From Atopomonas hussainii (GTDB taxonomy: Bacteria > Pseudomonadota > Gammaproteobacteria > Pseudomonadales > Pseudomonadaceae): a DNA stretch of 64,000 bases. A model generated the notes under the pieces. It ran no database searches. It was not told the DNA's origin and saw only the letters and a list, made by a program, of their open reading frames with translations. Positions within the stretch are counted from its first letter, which is position 1. Every line of letters starts with the position of its first letter. Of this stretch, positions 37,776 through 47,911 are shown one piece after another. Location: contig NZ_FOAS01000001.1 of the NCBI RefSeq assembly GCF_900109735.1, forward strand, positions 1 through 64,000. The letters are read 5' to 3'. Position numbers and translations under genes: made by a program.

Positions 37776-37809
37776 CCAGCCGTTAACGGCTGGCACGCAC
37801 GTGCCAGCC
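37776..37809. terminator. Overlapping palindromes between hslU and ppx
   Basis: CCAGCCGTTAACGGCTGG (37776-37793) is a perfect palindrome, and GGCTGGCAC (37788-37796) can instead pair with GTGCCAGCC (37801-37809). The two hairpins are mutually exclusive. They sit between convergent genes and could end transcription from both sides, though U-runs are absent. Confidence 0.5.
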
Positions 37810-37814
37810 AGCAG

Positions 37815-39314
37815 TTAAGCCAAGGTCAGCTCATAGCCGGCCTTGGCCAGCCACTGTGCTTCTTGCTCGAAATCGGCTTGGGTGAGGCTCCGCGCCTGCA
37901 GCCAGCCATCGGGGAAGATGATCTGCAAGCTGCGCTCGCCGGCCGTCAAAGTTAGAATCGGCGCCTCATCTTCACGGTTACGAAACAGCAAAATCGCCAA
38001 ACGCAGGATGATGCACAGGCGCAGCAAGCCCTCGCCATCCTCACCCAACTCGCGGAAACGGTCGGCGCCCAAGCCGCGCCGGTGGCCACGCACCAACAGC
38101 GACACAATCAATTGATCGTGGCGGGAAAACCCCGGCAAATCCGAATGCTCGAGCAAATACGCGCCGTGCTTATGGTATTGGCTGTGGGCAATGTCCAAGC
38201 CGATCTCGTGCACGCGCGCCGCCCAGCTCAGCCGCTCAGCCCATAACGGGCCTTGCAGGTGCCAGTCTTCGGCGACCTTGCTCAAAATCAGCAGCGACTT
38301 TTGCTCCACCCGCAGCGCCTGCTGTGGGTCAGCGTGATAGCGCTCCACAAGGGCACTTAAAGAACGCTCGCGGACGTCTTCATGGGCATGTCGGCCCAAT
38401 AAGTCGTACAGCACACCCTCACGCAATGCGCCTTCGGAGTGGTGCATGATTTCCAGGCCCAAGGCATCGAAAGCCGCCTCTAAAATCGCCAAACCGGCGG
38501 GCAAAATCGCGTTTCTGTCGGCTTTGACGCCATCAATAGCGAGTTTTTCGAGCTGCTCGCACTTGAGCACTTGGCGTTTTAGCTTGAGCAAACCGTCGCG
38601 GTTCACTTCGCCCTTACCCAGCCCCATGGCAGCAATCGCCGCGCCCACGGCACGGATGGTACCTGAGGAGCCCACCACGTTGTCCCAGCCGTGACTGTGC
38701 AGCGACTGCTCGATATTCATCAGCTCGAGGCGCGCCGCCGTGTAGGCCTTAGCGTAGCGCGCGGCAGACAGCTTGCCGTCAGGGAAAAACTGTTTACTGA
38801 ACGCCACGCAGCCCATTTGCAGGCTCTCGCGCAGCAGCGGCTCGAAGCGCTCGCCGATAATGAATTCGGTACTGCCGCCACCGATGTCCATCACCAAGCG
38901 CTTGCCGTCGCCGTCACCTAAGGTGTGCGCCACGCCGAGGTAGATCAAACGGGCTTCTTCGCGGCCAGAGATCAGCTCGACCGGGTGCCCGAGCACCTGC
39001 GAGGCTTGGCGAATAAACACTTGGCGGTTTTTCGCTTGGCGTAAGGCACTGGTGGCCACCACACGCACGCTGCCACGCGGCATACCGCGCAGCAGTTGGG
39101 CAAAACGGCCTAGGCACTCTAAGCCACGCGCAATCGCTTCTTCGCTCAGCTGACGGGCTTCATCAAGGCCGGCGGCCAGCTGCACTTTTTCGCCCAAGCG
39201 CTCCATCGGGCGCACTTCACCGTGATCGAGCTTGGCCACCACGATATGAAAACTGTTCGAGCCCAAGTCGATCGCGGCAACCCGTGAAAACCCGCTTTCG
39301 CTGCTCTGCGGCAT
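37815..39314 (-). CDS. ppx: Exopolyphosphatase
   Basis: 499 residues from ATG 39314, where GAGGATG sits 6 bases upstream; other starts at 39323 and TTG 39329 are possible. Releases phosphate from polyphosphate chains. [13 protein letters not shown] is the phosphate-1 motif of the ASKHA fold and [12 protein letters not shown] the phosphate-2 motif; a C-terminal HD-like domain includes [20 protein letters not shown]. Divergent from trxA, the Pseudomonas arrangement. Confidence 0.95.
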   Translation of the reverse strand: MPQSSESGFSRVAAIDLGSNSFHIVVAKLDHGEVRPMERLGEKVQLAAGLDEARQLSEEAIARGLECLGRFAQLLRGMPRGSVRVVATSALRQAKNRQVFIRQASQVLGHPVELISGREEARLIYLGVAHTLGDGDGKRLVMDIGGGSTEFIIGERFEPLLRESLQMGCVAFSKQFFPDGKLSAARYAKAYTAARLELMNIEQSLHSHGWDNVVGSSGTIRAVGAAIAAMGLGKGEVNRDGLLKLKRQVLKCEQLEKLAIDGVKADRNAILPAGLAILEAAFDALGLEIMHHSEGALREGVLYDLLGRHAHEDVRERSLSALVERYHADPQQALRVEQKSLLILSKVAEDWHLQGPLWAERLSWAARVHEIGLDIAHSQYHKHGAYLLEHSDLPGFSRHDQLIVSLLVRGHRRGLGADRFRELGEDGEGLLRLCIILRLAILLFRNREDEAPILTLTAGERSLQIIFPDGWLQARSLTQADFEQEAQWLAKAGYELTLA

Positions 39315-39526
39315 AGACAACATCCTCAATTTAATCCGTACAGCGTGCCCCAGCAGGCGCTATTTAAAGCAGCGCAGCGCTGGATGTCGGGCATTGTGCC
39401 AGCCTTAACCATAGTCGGCCCGGTGCAGATCAATAATACCTATCAATCCGGCGCGCGTTTCCCATCGGGCCAAGCCAAGCTATTATGTGCCGCAAATCTG
39501 CTTAGACGAATCCTGGAGATTGCCCC

Positions 39527-39853
39527 ATGAGCGAATTCATCAACAACGTTACCGATGCCTCTTTTGACGCTGATGTGCTGCAGGCTGACGGCCCTGTACT
39601 GGTGGACTACTGGGCTGAATGGTGCGGCCCGTGCAAAATGATCGCCCCGGTGCTGGATGAAATTGCCAAGGACTACCAAGGCAAGCTGAAGGTCTGCAAA
39701 CTGAACATCGACGAAAACCAAGACACCCCGCCGAAGTACGGCGTGCGTGGCATCCCGACCTTGATGCTGTTCAAGAACGGCAACGTCGAAGCCACTAAGG
39801 TTGGCGCCTTGTCGAAGTCGCAGCTGGCGGCGTTCCTCGACAGCAACCTGTAA
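39527..39853 (+). CDS. trxA: Thioredoxin
   Basis: 108 residues, thioredoxin 1 length. Active site WCGPC with C33 and C36, cis-proline in GIPTLMLF. Cytoplasmic dithiol reductant. CTGGAG lies upstream of the ATG. Followed by its own terminator. Confidence 0.97.
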   Translation: MSEFINNVTDASFDADVLQADGPVLVDYWAEWCGPCKMIAPVLDEIAKDYQGKLKVCKLNIDENQDTPPKYGVRGIPTLMLFKNGNVEATKVGALSKSQLAAFLDSNL

Positions 39854-39861
39854 TAGCCCAC

Positions 39862-39894
39862 AAAGCCCCGCCCCGTGCGGGGCTTTGTCGTTTT
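39862..39894 (+). terminator. Intrinsic terminator of trxA
   Basis: AAAGCCCCG (39862-39870) and CGGGGCTTT (39878-39886) form a 9-bp stem with a 7-base loop, followed by GTCGTTTT. Confidence 0.85.
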
Positions 39895-40063
39895 GCCGCT
39901 TGCCGCTGTGCAGTTGCGGTGCTATGGTTCAAATCACTGCATTTTCTGCAGCCTTCCTAACGAAGTAATTTCCCGCTCTGACATGCTCCATCGGCGCCCT
40001 GACCGATGACAGTCGAGCAGATTCCCGATAACGCGACCCCGCATCCCATCCTTTCTTTCTCTT

Positions 40064-41323
40064 ATGAATCTGACCGAACTCAAGCAAAAACCCATTACCG
40101 AACTGTTAGAACTCGCCGAATCCATGGGCGTCGAGAACATGGCCCGCTCGCGCAAGCAGGACGTGATCTTCTCGATCCTGAAAAAACACGCGAAAAGCGG
40201 CGAAGAAATCTCCGGTGATGGTGTACTGGAAATCCTCCAAGACGGCTTCGGCTTCCTGCGTAGCTCTGATGCGTCTTATCTGGCCGGCCCTGACGACATT
40301 TACGTGTCGCCCAGCCAGATCCGCCGCTTCAACCTGCGTACCGGCGACACCATCGTCGGCAAGATTCGCCCACCGAAGGATGGCGAGCGCTACTTCGCGT
40401 TGTTAAAGGTCGACACGATTAACTTCGACCGCCCAGAAAACGCCAAGAGCAAGATTCTGTTCGAGAACTTGACCCCGCTGTTCCCCAACCTGCGCCTGAA
40501 GATGGAAGCAGGTAACGGCTCCACCGAAGACCTCACCGGCCGTGTGATCGACCTGTGTGCGCCGATTGGTAAGGGCCAGCGTGGTTTGATCGTCGCCCCG
40601 CCGAAAGCGGGCAAGACCATCATGCTGCAGAACATCGCCAGCAACATCACCCGTAACAACCCCGAGGTGTACCTGATCGTTCTGCTGATCGACGAACGCC
40701 CCGAGGAAGTGACCGAGATGCAGCGCACCGTGCGCGGCGAAGTGGTTGCCTCAACCTTCGACGAGCCGCCGGCGCGTCACGTGCAAGTGGCCGAAATGGT
40801 CATCGAAAAGGCCAAGCGTTTGGTCGAGCACAAGAAGGACGTGGTGATTCTGCTCGACTCCATCACCCGTCTGGCGCGCGCCTACAACACTGTGATCCCA
40901 AGCTCCGGCAAGGTACTCACCGGTGGTGTGGATGCCCATGCCCTAGAGAAGCCCAAACGCTTCTTTGGTGCCGCGCGTAACATCGAAGAAGGCGGCAGCC
41001 TGACCATTCTCGCCACCGCGCTGGTCGATACCGGCTCGAAGATGGACGAAGTGATCTACGAAGAATTCAAAGGCACCGGCAACATGGAACTGCCGCTGGA
41101 TCGCCGCATCGCCGAAAAGCGTGTGTTCCCAGCGATCAACATCAACAAATCGGGCACCCGCCGCGAAGAGTTGCTGACCGGCGAGGAAGAACTGCAGCGC
41201 ATGTGGATTCTGCGCAAAATCCTCCACCCGATGGACGAAATTGCCTCGATCGAATTCCTCTTGGACAAGCTCAAAGACACCAAGACCAACGAAGAATTCT
41301 TCCAGTTGATGAAGCGCAAGTAA
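40064..41323 (+). CDS. rho: Transcription termination factor Rho
   Basis: 419 residues, same length as E. coli Rho. N-terminal helical domain, RNA-binding cold-shock domain (about 52-125, with GFGFLR), Walker A APPKAGKT (178-185), Walker [16 protein letters not shown] and the C-terminal RNA translocation region. The 170-base leader between the trxA terminator and rho has no strong hairpin; rho leaders are usually autoregulated. Confidence 0.98.
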   Translation: MNLTELKQKPITELLELAESMGVENMARSRKQDVIFSILKKHAKSGEEISGDGVLEILQDGFGFLRSSDASYLAGPDDIYVSPSQIRRFNLRTGDTIVGKIRPPKDGERYFALLKVDTINFDRPENAKSKILFENLTPLFPNLRLKMEAGNGSTEDLTGRVIDLCAPIGKGQRGLIVAPPKAGKTIMLQNIASNITRNNPEVYLIVLLIDERPEEVTEMQRTVRGEVVASTFDEPPARHVQVAEMVIEKAKRLVEHKKDVVILLDSITRLARAYNTVIPSSGKVLTGGVDAHALEKPKRFFGAARNIEEGGSLTILATALVDTGSKMDEVIYEEFKGTGNMELPLDRRIAEKRVFPAININKSGTRREELLTGEEELQRMWILRKILHPMDEIASIEFLLDKLKDTKTNEEFFQLMKRK

Positions 41324-41340
41324 GCCGCTGCCTCGCGCTG

Positions 41341-41370
41341 CAAGCCCACTCTGCTTGCAGCGTGGGCTTG
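41341..41370 (+). terminator. Hairpin between rho and ubiD
   Basis: CAAGCCCAC (41341-41349) pairs with GTGGGCTTG (41362-41370) around a 12-base loop. There is no U-run, so termination efficiency is doubtful. Confidence 0.4.
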
Positions 41371-41386
41371 GCTGCGTGAGGGCCCG

Positions 41387-42856
41387 ATGCACTACTCCGA
41401 CCTGCGAGATTTCATCCGCGTGCTGGAAAGCCGCGGCGAGCTAAAGCGCATCCAAGTGCCGGTATCGCCGGTGCTGGAAATGACCGAAATTGCCGACCGC
41501 ACCCTGCGCAAGGGAGGCCCTGCGCTGCTGTTTGAAAACCCCACTGGGCACAGCATGCCCGTGCTGGCCAATCTGTTTGGCACCCCCGAGCGCGTGGCGC
41601 TGGGCATGGGCGCCGAGAGCATCAGCGAGCTGCGCGAAATCGGCAAACTGCTGGCCTTCTTAAAAGAGCCCGATCCGCCAAAAGGCCTGAAAGACGCGTG
41701 GGCTAAGCTACCGATCTTCAAGAAAGTGCTGTCGATGGCCCCCAAGGTGGTCAAAGACGCACCCTGCCATGCGCAAGTGTTTGAAGGTGATGACGTCGAT
41801 TTAAGTCGTCTGCCGGTGCAAACCTGCTGGCCGGGCGACGCAGGCCCGCTGATTACTTGGGGCCTGACCATCACCCGTGGACCGAATAAAGAACGCCAGA
41901 ACCTCGGCATTTATCGTCAGCAAGTGATTGGTCGCAACAAGCTGATCATGCGCTGGCTGAGCCATCGCGGTGGCGCGCTGGATTTCCGCGAGTGGTGCGA
42001 AAAATTCCCCGGCAAGCCCTACCCCGTGGCCGTAGCGCTCGGCGCTGATCCTGCGACCATCTTAGGCGCCGTCACGCCGGTACCGGACACCCTGTCGGAA
42101 TACGCCTTTGCCGGCCTGTTGCGCGGTAGCCGTACCGAGCTGGTCAAATGCATCGGCAGCGACCTGCAAGTGCCAGCCAGCGCCGAGATTGTGCTGGAAG
42201 GGCATATCTACCCCGGCGAAATGGCCGACGAAGGCCCGTTTGGCGATCACACCGGCTACTACAACGAAGTCGATCGCTTTCCGGTGTTTACCGTCGAGCG
42301 CATGACGATGCGCGAAAAAGCCATCTACCACAGCACCTACACTGGCCGCCCACCGGATGAGCCGGCGATTTTGGGCGTGGCTCTCAACGAAGTGTTCGTG
42401 CCGATTCTGCAAAAGCAGTTCCCCGAGATCACCGACTTCTACCTGCCGCCGGAAGGCTGCTCGTACCGCATGGCGGTGGTGACCATGAAGAAGCAGTACC
42501 CCGGCCATGCCAAGCGGGTGATGCTCGGTGTGTGGTCGTTTTTGCGCCAATTCATGTACACCAAGTTCGTGATTGTCTGCGATGACGACGTCAACGCCCG
42601 CGACTGGAACGACGTGATTTGGGCCATCACCACACGCATGGACCCCAAGCGCGACACGGTGCTAGTGGACAACACGCCGATCGACTATCTGGACTTCGCT
42701 TCGCCGATCTCCGGCCTAGGCAGCAAGATGGGTCTCGACGCCACCAATAAATGGCCCGGCGAAACCAGCCGCGAATGGGGCGTGCCGATTGTGATGGACG
42801 AGGCGGTAAAAACCCGCGTCGACGACCTGTGGGCCAGCCTCGGGATTGATCCATGA
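41387..42856 (+). CDS. ubiD: 4-hydroxy-3-polyprenylbenzoate decarboxylase UbiD
   Basis: 489 residues. Prenylated-FMN-dependent decarboxylase of ubiquinone synthesis. Recognised by [18 protein letters not shown] at the N-terminus, the [14 protein letters not shown] active-site segment and the [19 protein letters not shown] stretch. The cofactor synthase ubiX is not in the window. Overlaps the next gene by 4 bases. Confidence 0.96.
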   Translation: MHYSDLRDFIRVLESRGELKRIQVPVSPVLEMTEIADRTLRKGGPALLFENPTGHSMPVLANLFGTPERVALGMGAESISELREIGKLLAFLKEPDPPKGLKDAWAKLPIFKKVLSMAPKVVKDAPCHAQVFEGDDVDLSRLPVQTCWPGDAGPLITWGLTITRGPNKERQNLGIYRQQVIGRNKLIMRWLSHRGGALDFREWCEKFPGKPYPVAVALGADPATILGAVTPVPDTLSEYAFAGLLRGSRTELVKCIGSDLQVPASAEIVLEGHIYPGEMADEGPFGDHTGYYNEVDRFPVFTVERMTMREKAIYHSTYTGRPPDEPAILGVALNEVFVPILQKQFPEITDFYLPPEGCSYRMAVVTMKKQYPGHAKRVMLGVWSFLRQFMYTKFVIVCDDDVNARDWNDVIWAITTRMDPKRDTVLVDNTPIDYLDFASPISGLGSKMGLDATNKWPGETSREWGVPIVMDEAVKTRVDDLWASLGIDP

Positions 42857-43842
42857 GTAACACCCTCACGGTCACCCTAGAGCCCTCCGGCCATCAACTG
42901 GCCGTGCTCCCCGGCGAGCGCATCTTGGATGCCGCACGCCGCTTAGGCTTTGAGGTGCCGCACAGCTGCCGCAATGGCAATTGCGAAATCTGCGCCGCGC
43001 TGCTGTTAGAGGGCCAAGTGCGCTACCAAGGTGCTGTGATTAGCCAAGGCGAAGTGATGACCTGCCTGTGCGAGCCGCTGACCGACTGCCGCCTGCACTG
43101 GGACAAAATCCTCGCCCCCGGTGAGCTGCCGGTGCACAGCCTGAGCTGCCAAGTGGTGGCGCTAGAAGACCTCGGCGCTGGCGTCACCCGTGTGCAACTG
43201 CGCGCGCCAGCCGGTAAGAAGCTGCGCTACCACGCCGGCCAATACCTGCTGCTAGAAAAGCCCGACGGCGAGCAAGCGGCGTTTTCCATCGCCAGCGCAC
43301 CGCATCAAGGCCGCGAGCTAGAGCTGCACATTCAAGTGCGCGACAGCGCCAGCCAGCACATGCTCGATCACCTAAAAAGCCAGCCGCTGGTAAAAGTGCA
43401 GCTGCCCTTTGGCGACTGCCACTTGGCTGAGCTGCCCGCCGCACCGCTGGTGCTGATTGCCGCCGGCACTGGCATGGCGCAAATGCACAGCCTGATCGAA
43501 CACTGCCGTGCGCAGGGTTTTGCCCATCCGGTGCATTTGTATTGGGGCGCGCGCCGCCCTGAAGACTTCTACCACTTAGCCGCGCTGGCCGACTGGCACA
43601 ACGTGGCCAATCTCAACGTGCACTTAGTGGTGAGCGACGCCCAGCCGGAAGACAACTGGCAAGGCCGCCAAGGCTTGCTGTTTGAAGCGGTATGCGCCGA
43701 CTTTAGCGACTTAAGCGCTGTGCAAGTCTATGCCAGCGGCTCGCCGCCGATGGTCTACGCCACCCTCGACGGCTTAGTAGCAGCGGGCCTAAGCCCTGCG
43801 CAAATGCGCGCCGACGTATTCGCCTACGCGCCGCGCGATTAA
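42853..43842 (+). CDS. Iron-sulfur flavin oxidoreductase (CDP-6-deoxy-glucoseen reductase-like)
   Basis: 329 residues. N-terminal plant-type [2Fe-2S] domain with C39, C44, C47 and C71, then an FAD-binding domain ([10 protein letters not shown]) and an NAD-binding domain ([25 protein letters not shown]). Architecture of NADH-dependent ferredoxin reductases such as E3 of 3,6-dideoxyhexose synthesis. The fixed position after ubiD in Pseudomonas suggests a quinone- or flavin-related role instead; that is inference. Confidence 0.88.
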   Translation: MSNTLTVTLEPSGHQLAVLPGERILDAARRLGFEVPHSCRNGNCEICAALLLEGQVRYQGAVISQGEVMTCLCEPLTDCRLHWDKILAPGELPVHSLSCQVVALEDLGAGVTRVQLRAPAGKKLRYHAGQYLLLEKPDGEQAAFSIASAPHQGRELELHIQVRDSASQHMLDHLKSQPLVKVQLPFGDCHLAELPAAPLVLIAAGTGMAQMHSLIEHCRAQGFAHPVHLYWGARRPEDFYHLAALADWHNVANLNVHLVVSDAQPEDNWQGRQGLLFEAVCADFSDLSAVQVYASGSPPMVYATLDGLVAAGLSPAQMRADVFAYAPRD

Positions 43843-43857
43843 CCGCTCGCGCCGGCC

Positions 43858-46626
43858 TCAGTAACGCAGGCCGGTGCTGAGCAGAATCAGATTGTCGTTA
43901 TTGCCGCGCTGGTTCCGGTAGTCCTGAATATGCAGCAGGCTGCCTTTAAAGCTCAGCTGCCACGTAGGTAGCTCGTAGCGGAAGAAGGCTTCGTACTCCA
44001 TATGCCGGCCAGCACTGGCCAAGCTGCTCTCGCGCGTTTGCCACTGCACGCTGTTATCGGCGTTTAAGCCAGTCGGCAGACTCAGCTGCCCAGCCCCATC
44101 ACGCACCCGTAGCGGCTGATAGGCCAATACACCTACCTGCCAGCCCGCCGCCGGTTGCCCGGCTAAGCCTAAGGTGAAGCTGTCGCTATTCAGCTCAGCC
44201 TGTTGCAGCCAACCGCGCGAATCCAGCTGAGTCTGGCCGAGGTTATAACGGGCAAAGGCCTGCCAAGCGTCGTTGAGCGGCACGCTGACATTCAGGCCAG
44301 CAAACAGCGTTTGGCTGTCGCCGTTAATCCACTGGCTGCCCTGTGCGCCAAGCATGCGCTGCTGCTCCATCAGTGCGCCGAGCTGCACGCTAGCACTCCA
44401 ACCTTGCAGGGCACGGTAGCCCCACTCGGTTTGCACGCTGTGCTGATAATCGCGGCTGTCGGCGCTCTGCGCGAACTGCTCTTCAGCCGCGGCGGTTTGT
44501 ACTTGTACGCCGGCATGCCAGCCTTGGCCCAACTGCCAGTGCAAGCCGCCACCCAGCGCTTGTTGCTGCAAGCTCAGGTAAGGGTTGCTCAGCGCTTGGG
44601 TCATGCCCGCATCACGCAGCTCAGGCTGTAATTGCAGCAAGCCTTGGCTCCACGACGGGTCGGTATTAAAGCTGGCACTGACCGCCATGTCGGGGCCGAA
44701 GCCTTGCCACGCTTGCAGCTCGCCTAACGAGGCCAAGCCGCTGCCTTGCTCGCCGGCGCTAAAGCGCAGGGTTAAGCCTTGGCCGTCGCTCAGCTCGGTC
44801 ATGCTGTGCTCGCGGTTTAAACGCGCCAGATACGCGCCGGTATCAACACGGGCATGCTGGGCGTCGTCGCCACTCAGTTGACTGCCGGCCATCACAAACG
44901 GCGCATCCAGCGAGTCTTTCACCACCAAATCGACCTGGCTCAGCGCTTCACGCAGGCTGCTGCCTAGCGGGTCGCTAGCGGCCAGTTTGGCTTGATCGAG
45001 CGCCACCACTTCGCCGCTTTGGGTATTAATCATCAGGCCGCCAATCGGGTTACTGGCCGCTTGCAAGTCGAGCAGGCCTTGGCCGTAAACCGCCTTGTCG
45101 GCGTATTCGCCGCTTTTATTGGCCGACACCAGCACGCGCTCGGTGACTTGTTGCGCGCTTAAGGTGGGGAATAGATCCATCAACAAGGCCAATGCGCCAG
45201 AGACATGCGGCGCGGCCATCGAGGTACCGGTTTTGTAACCGTAATTATCCCCCGGCGTGGCCGAGTAAATGCCCGAGCCGGGCGCCGCCAAACAAAACGC
45301 TTGGGCATCGCCACAGCGGTGCGAACCCGAGGAAATCTTGCCGTTGCTGGCAATGTTCACCACCGCCAGCCACTGCCCGGCTAGCTCCGGCGCCAGTAGG
45401 GGCAAGGCGGCATAGAAACTCGGCTGCGCGGCAATGCTGGTGTCGCCGGTGGTGTTATTGCCAGCGGCAAAGACGAAGACGATGCCGGCGTTCTGCGCTG
45501 CTTTGTACAAGCTGGCGATGCTATTGGTGTAGTAACTGCGCTCGGATTCCGACAAATCGGCGATGGTTTTCGAGCGGTAGGCATTACCGACTGTGGTGCG
45601 TTGGCCCCAACTGTTGTTGGAGACCCGCGCGCCATAGGCCACCTGACGATCGAGCGCCTCTTTGGTGCCAAGGGTAACGCTTCCCTCGACGCCATCATCG
45701 AGGTATTTGATCGGCAGAATCTTCGCCTCCGGCGCTACGCCGTGCATGCCTTGGCCATCGCGCTTAGCGGCAATCGTGCCAGCCACATGGGTGCCGTGAC
45801 TGTGGCCATCGGTCATCGCCGGGCCGCCGTCACGCACCACGCTGCCGCCGTTGGCAATCTGCCCTTGCAGCTCTTTGTGCTGGATATCCACCCCGGTATC
45901 CACCACCGCGACCACTACATCTTTACCCGTAGCGCCACGTGCGTAGGCATGCTCGGCTTTGATGGTGGCTAGGCCCCAGTCCTTCTTGAACTCTGTGGTA
46001 CGGAAGGTTTCCGGGTCGACCGGCTCGGGCGCCGGGGTTGGGTTTGGCGCCGGCGTGGGCGGCGTGGGTGTAGGCGCAGGGTCCGGCGTGGGCTCTGGCG
46101 TAGGTTCTGGAGTTGGATTGGGTGCTGGCGTCGGTGCTGGCGCGGGATCTGGCGTCGGCGCAACCGGCGGCGTTGGCGCGGGCGTCGGTGCTGGTGCTGG
46201 CGCAGGGCTAGGCGTGGGAGTCGTTGTCGCAGCGCCGCCTGAGCCACCACCGCCACCAGAGCTACCTGTGGCGGCAGCAATACCACCGACCGCTACAGCG
46301 GCGAGCCCCACTTTACCGGCCGTGGTGCCTAACCATGCAAAGCGCTCGGCTTGGCTTAGCTTACCCACTTGGGCTAACAGCGACCGGCGCTCGACACTGG
46401 CCTCTTGGGCCAAATAGCGCAGCAAGTCTTCACGGTATTCGGGGAAGATGTCTAAGGTCGGCTCAAGCTGCTGGGCTAAAGCCTCGTCGGGCAGTTCATA
46501 CAGGCGAATAAATTCACTCTGAATTTCTGCTGGTAACTCCACCGGCGGCAAAGGCGTGGCCCACACGGCACCCTGCCAAACCAGTCCACAACCCAACCCC
46601 AGCAAAGCTTGCTGCCAACGCATCAT
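43858..46626 (-). CDS. Autotransporter S8 (subtilisin-family) serine protease
   Basis: 922 residues from ATG 46626; the open frame reaches 46893 but a signal peptide starts only here (cleavage near A23). Order: helical N-terminal region to about 115, hydrophobic AVAVGGIAAATG segment, Pro/Ala/Thr-rich linker about 137-215, subtilase domain with D243 (VVDTG), H277 (HGTHVAG) and S469 (GTSMAAPH), a passenger region, and a C-terminal beta-barrel of about 250 residues ending in an aromatic-rich strand (LILLSTGLRY). Predicted to be exported through its own outer-membrane barrel. It runs convergently with the flavin reductase gene and divergently from the amidohydrolase-fold gene. Confidence 0.9.
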   Translation of the reverse strand: MMRWQQALLGLGCGLVWQGAVWATPLPPVELPAEIQSEFIRLYELPDEALAQQLEPTLDIFPEYREDLLRYLAQEASVERRSLLAQVGKLSQAERFAWLGTTAGKVGLAAVAVGGIAAATGSSGGGGGSGGAATTTPTPSPAPAPAPTPAPTPPVAPTPDPAPAPTPAPNPTPEPTPEPTPDPAPTPTPPTPAPNPTPAPEPVDPETFRTTEFKKDWGLATIKAEHAYARGATGKDVVVAVVDTGVDIQHKELQGQIANGGSVVRDGGPAMTDGHSHGTHVAGTIAAKRDGQGMHGVAPEAKILPIKYLDDGVEGSVTLGTKEALDRQVAYGARVSNNSWGQRTTVGNAYRSKTIADLSESERSYYTNSIASLYKAAQNAGIVFVFAAGNNTTGDTSIAAQPSFYAALPLLAPELAGQWLAVVNIASNGKISSGSHRCGDAQAFCLAAPGSGIYSATPGDNYGYKTGTSMAAPHVSGALALLMDLFPTLSAQQVTERVLVSANKSGEYADKAVYGQGLLDLQAASNPIGGLMINTQSGEVVALDQAKLAASDPLGSSLREALSQVDLVVKDSLDAPFVMAGSQLSGDDAQHARVDTGAYLARLNREHSMTELSDGQGLTLRFSAGEQGSGLASLGELQAWQGFGPDMAVSASFNTDPSWSQGLLQLQPELRDAGMTQALSNPYLSLQQQALGGGLHWQLGQGWHAGVQVQTAAAEEQFAQSADSRDYQHSVQTEWGYRALQGWSASVQLGALMEQQRMLGAQGSQWINGDSQTLFAGLNVSVPLNDAWQAFARYNLGQTQLDSRGWLQQAELNSDSFTLGLAGQPAAGWQVGVLAYQPLRVRDGAGQLSLPTGLNADNSVQWQTRESSLASAGRHMEYEAFFRYELPTWQLSFKGSLLHIQDYRNQRGNNDNLILLSTGLRY

Positions 46627-46863
46627 CACACCCCAACATCCAAATCGGCCGCGGAGTCTAAAGTGCGGCTCAGCGCTTAAGGTGTGCACAGTTCGCGGCA
46701 AACTTTGGAAAAGCGGCCAACATTTAAGAAGCGTGATGCAGCTCGCAAAAGCCTCTCCGCCGACTGACCAAATCCCCCGCACCTTTGGCCAAAAGGCTTG
46801 GCGCTCTTGCCACGCAACTGGCCCACACTGCTGGCTTATGCGAGCAATAAGCGAGTAACCGCC

Positions 46864-47667
46864 ATGCAGGTGATCGATGTTTGGGCCCAACACCCCACCG
46901 CGCGTTTTTTAGCCGAGCCGTTTTTCGATTCACTGAAAAAGTGGACGCGGCAAGACTTCGCCGCCGTGCCGGTCGAGCTAACCCGCCAGCTAATGCAAGC
47001 CGGCGGCGTGGATAAAGCCTTAATCACCGCGTGGTACGGCCCGCAAGGCGCATTGATTAGCAATGAAGATGTGCTGAGCGTGGTACAGCAGTACCCCGAG
47101 CAGTTTTCCGGCCTGGCTTCGGCAGACTTGCGCGACCCCGTGGCCGCCGTGCGCGAGCTGCGCCATTACGTGACCGAGCACGGCTTTAAGGGCCTGCGCA
47201 TTGTCCAGTGGCTGTGGGAGCTGCCATGCACCCATCCGCTGTATTACCCGCTATACGCCGCGTGTGTAGAGCTGGATGTGCCGGTGTGCCTGCAAGTCGG
47301 CCTGACCGGCCCGCTGCGCAGCTCCGAAAGCGGTCGACCGCTGCATATCGAGCGCATCGCGTTGGACTTTCCCGAGCTAAAAATCGTCTGCGGGCACATT
47401 GGCTACCCGTGGCACGCCGAGATGATCGCCTTCGCCACTAAGTTCCCCAACGTGTATATCGACACCTCGGCCTACAAGCCCAAGCGCTACCCCGCCGAGC
47501 TGGTGGCCTATATGCAAGCGCACGGCAAACATAAGGTGATGTTCGGCACCAACTACCCGATGCTGACGCCCGAGGCCTGCCTCAGCGAGCTGGATGCCCT
47601 ACAGCTCAACGACGAAACCCGCGCGTTGTTTTTAGCCGGCAATGCCCAGCGGGTGTTCAAGCTCTGA
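46864..47667 (+). CDS. Amidohydrolase-fold protein (amidohydro_2) lacking usual metal ligands
   Basis: 267 residues from ATG 46864. TIM-barrel fold of COG2159/amidohydrolase-2 is suggested by the overall layout, with VCGHIGYPW (H178) and the MFGTNYPML segment. The usual N-terminal HxH is replaced by VWAQH, the next ligand histidine aligns with Q144 (VCLQVG), and the catalytic aspartate aligns with N230. So a metal-dependent hydrolase is doubtful. The stop codon lies within the first bases of a dispersed repeat. Confidence 0.75.
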   Translation: MQVIDVWAQHPTARFLAEPFFDSLKKWTRQDFAAVPVELTRQLMQAGGVDKALITAWYGPQGALISNEDVLSVVQQYPEQFSGLASADLRDPVAAVRELRHYVTEHGFKGLRIVQWLWELPCTHPLYYPLYAACVELDVPVCLQVGLTGPLRSSESGRPLHIERIALDFPELKIVCGHIGYPWHAEMIAFATKFPNVYIDTSAYKPKRYPAELVAYMQAHGKHKVMFGTNYPMLTPEACLSELDALQLNDETRALFLAGNAQRVFKL

Positions 47668-47796
47668 TTTAATGGCTACACGACCCAATCACAGCGTTGT
47701 GCGGTGCTCGCAAGCTCGCCTACCAGACGGTATGTCTCGCTTACTGCGCTCCGTACGCCTTGTGCTTGAGCCGTTCGCCGATTAAATCAGCGCCTC
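47664..47796 (+). repeat. 133-bp dispersed repeat, copy 2
   Basis: Begins CTGATTTAATGG and ends ATTAAATCAGCGCCTC, in plus orientation. It differs from copy 1 at 7 positions, nearly all transitions. Its bases 2-4 are the TGA stop of the amidohydrolase-fold gene. Sits between convergent genes. Confidence 0.85.
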
Positions 47797-47819
47797 ATGC
47801 TCCACTTAATACCCGCGCA

Positions 47820-47902
47820 TAAAAAAGCGCCGGCTAGCCGGCGCAAGGGTGCTTACAGCATTGAGAAATGATTAGACCGCTGCGGATTAAGCCGCAGCGG
47901 TC
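47820..47902 (-). terminator. Double-hairpin terminator of the thiolase gene
   Basis: Read leftwards from the thiolase stop: a perfect 11-bp stem (47902-47892 with 47885-47875), then the palindrome GCGCCGGCTAGCCGGCGC (47844-47827) followed by six T residues. The second hairpin is a strong intrinsic terminator for the minus strand. Confidence 0.85.
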
Positions 47903-47911
47903 GATTAACAC

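Noticed and set aside
45959-46417. Glycine/valine-rich 152-residue ORF opposite the autotransporter linker
   Set aside because: It is the antisense of the Pro/Ala/Thr-rich repeat; low-complexity shadow frame.
46627-46893. 89-residue extension of the autotransporter and a short frame at 46724-46933
   Set aside because: The extension has no signal peptide and overlaps the divergent gene; the signal sequence begins at 46626.
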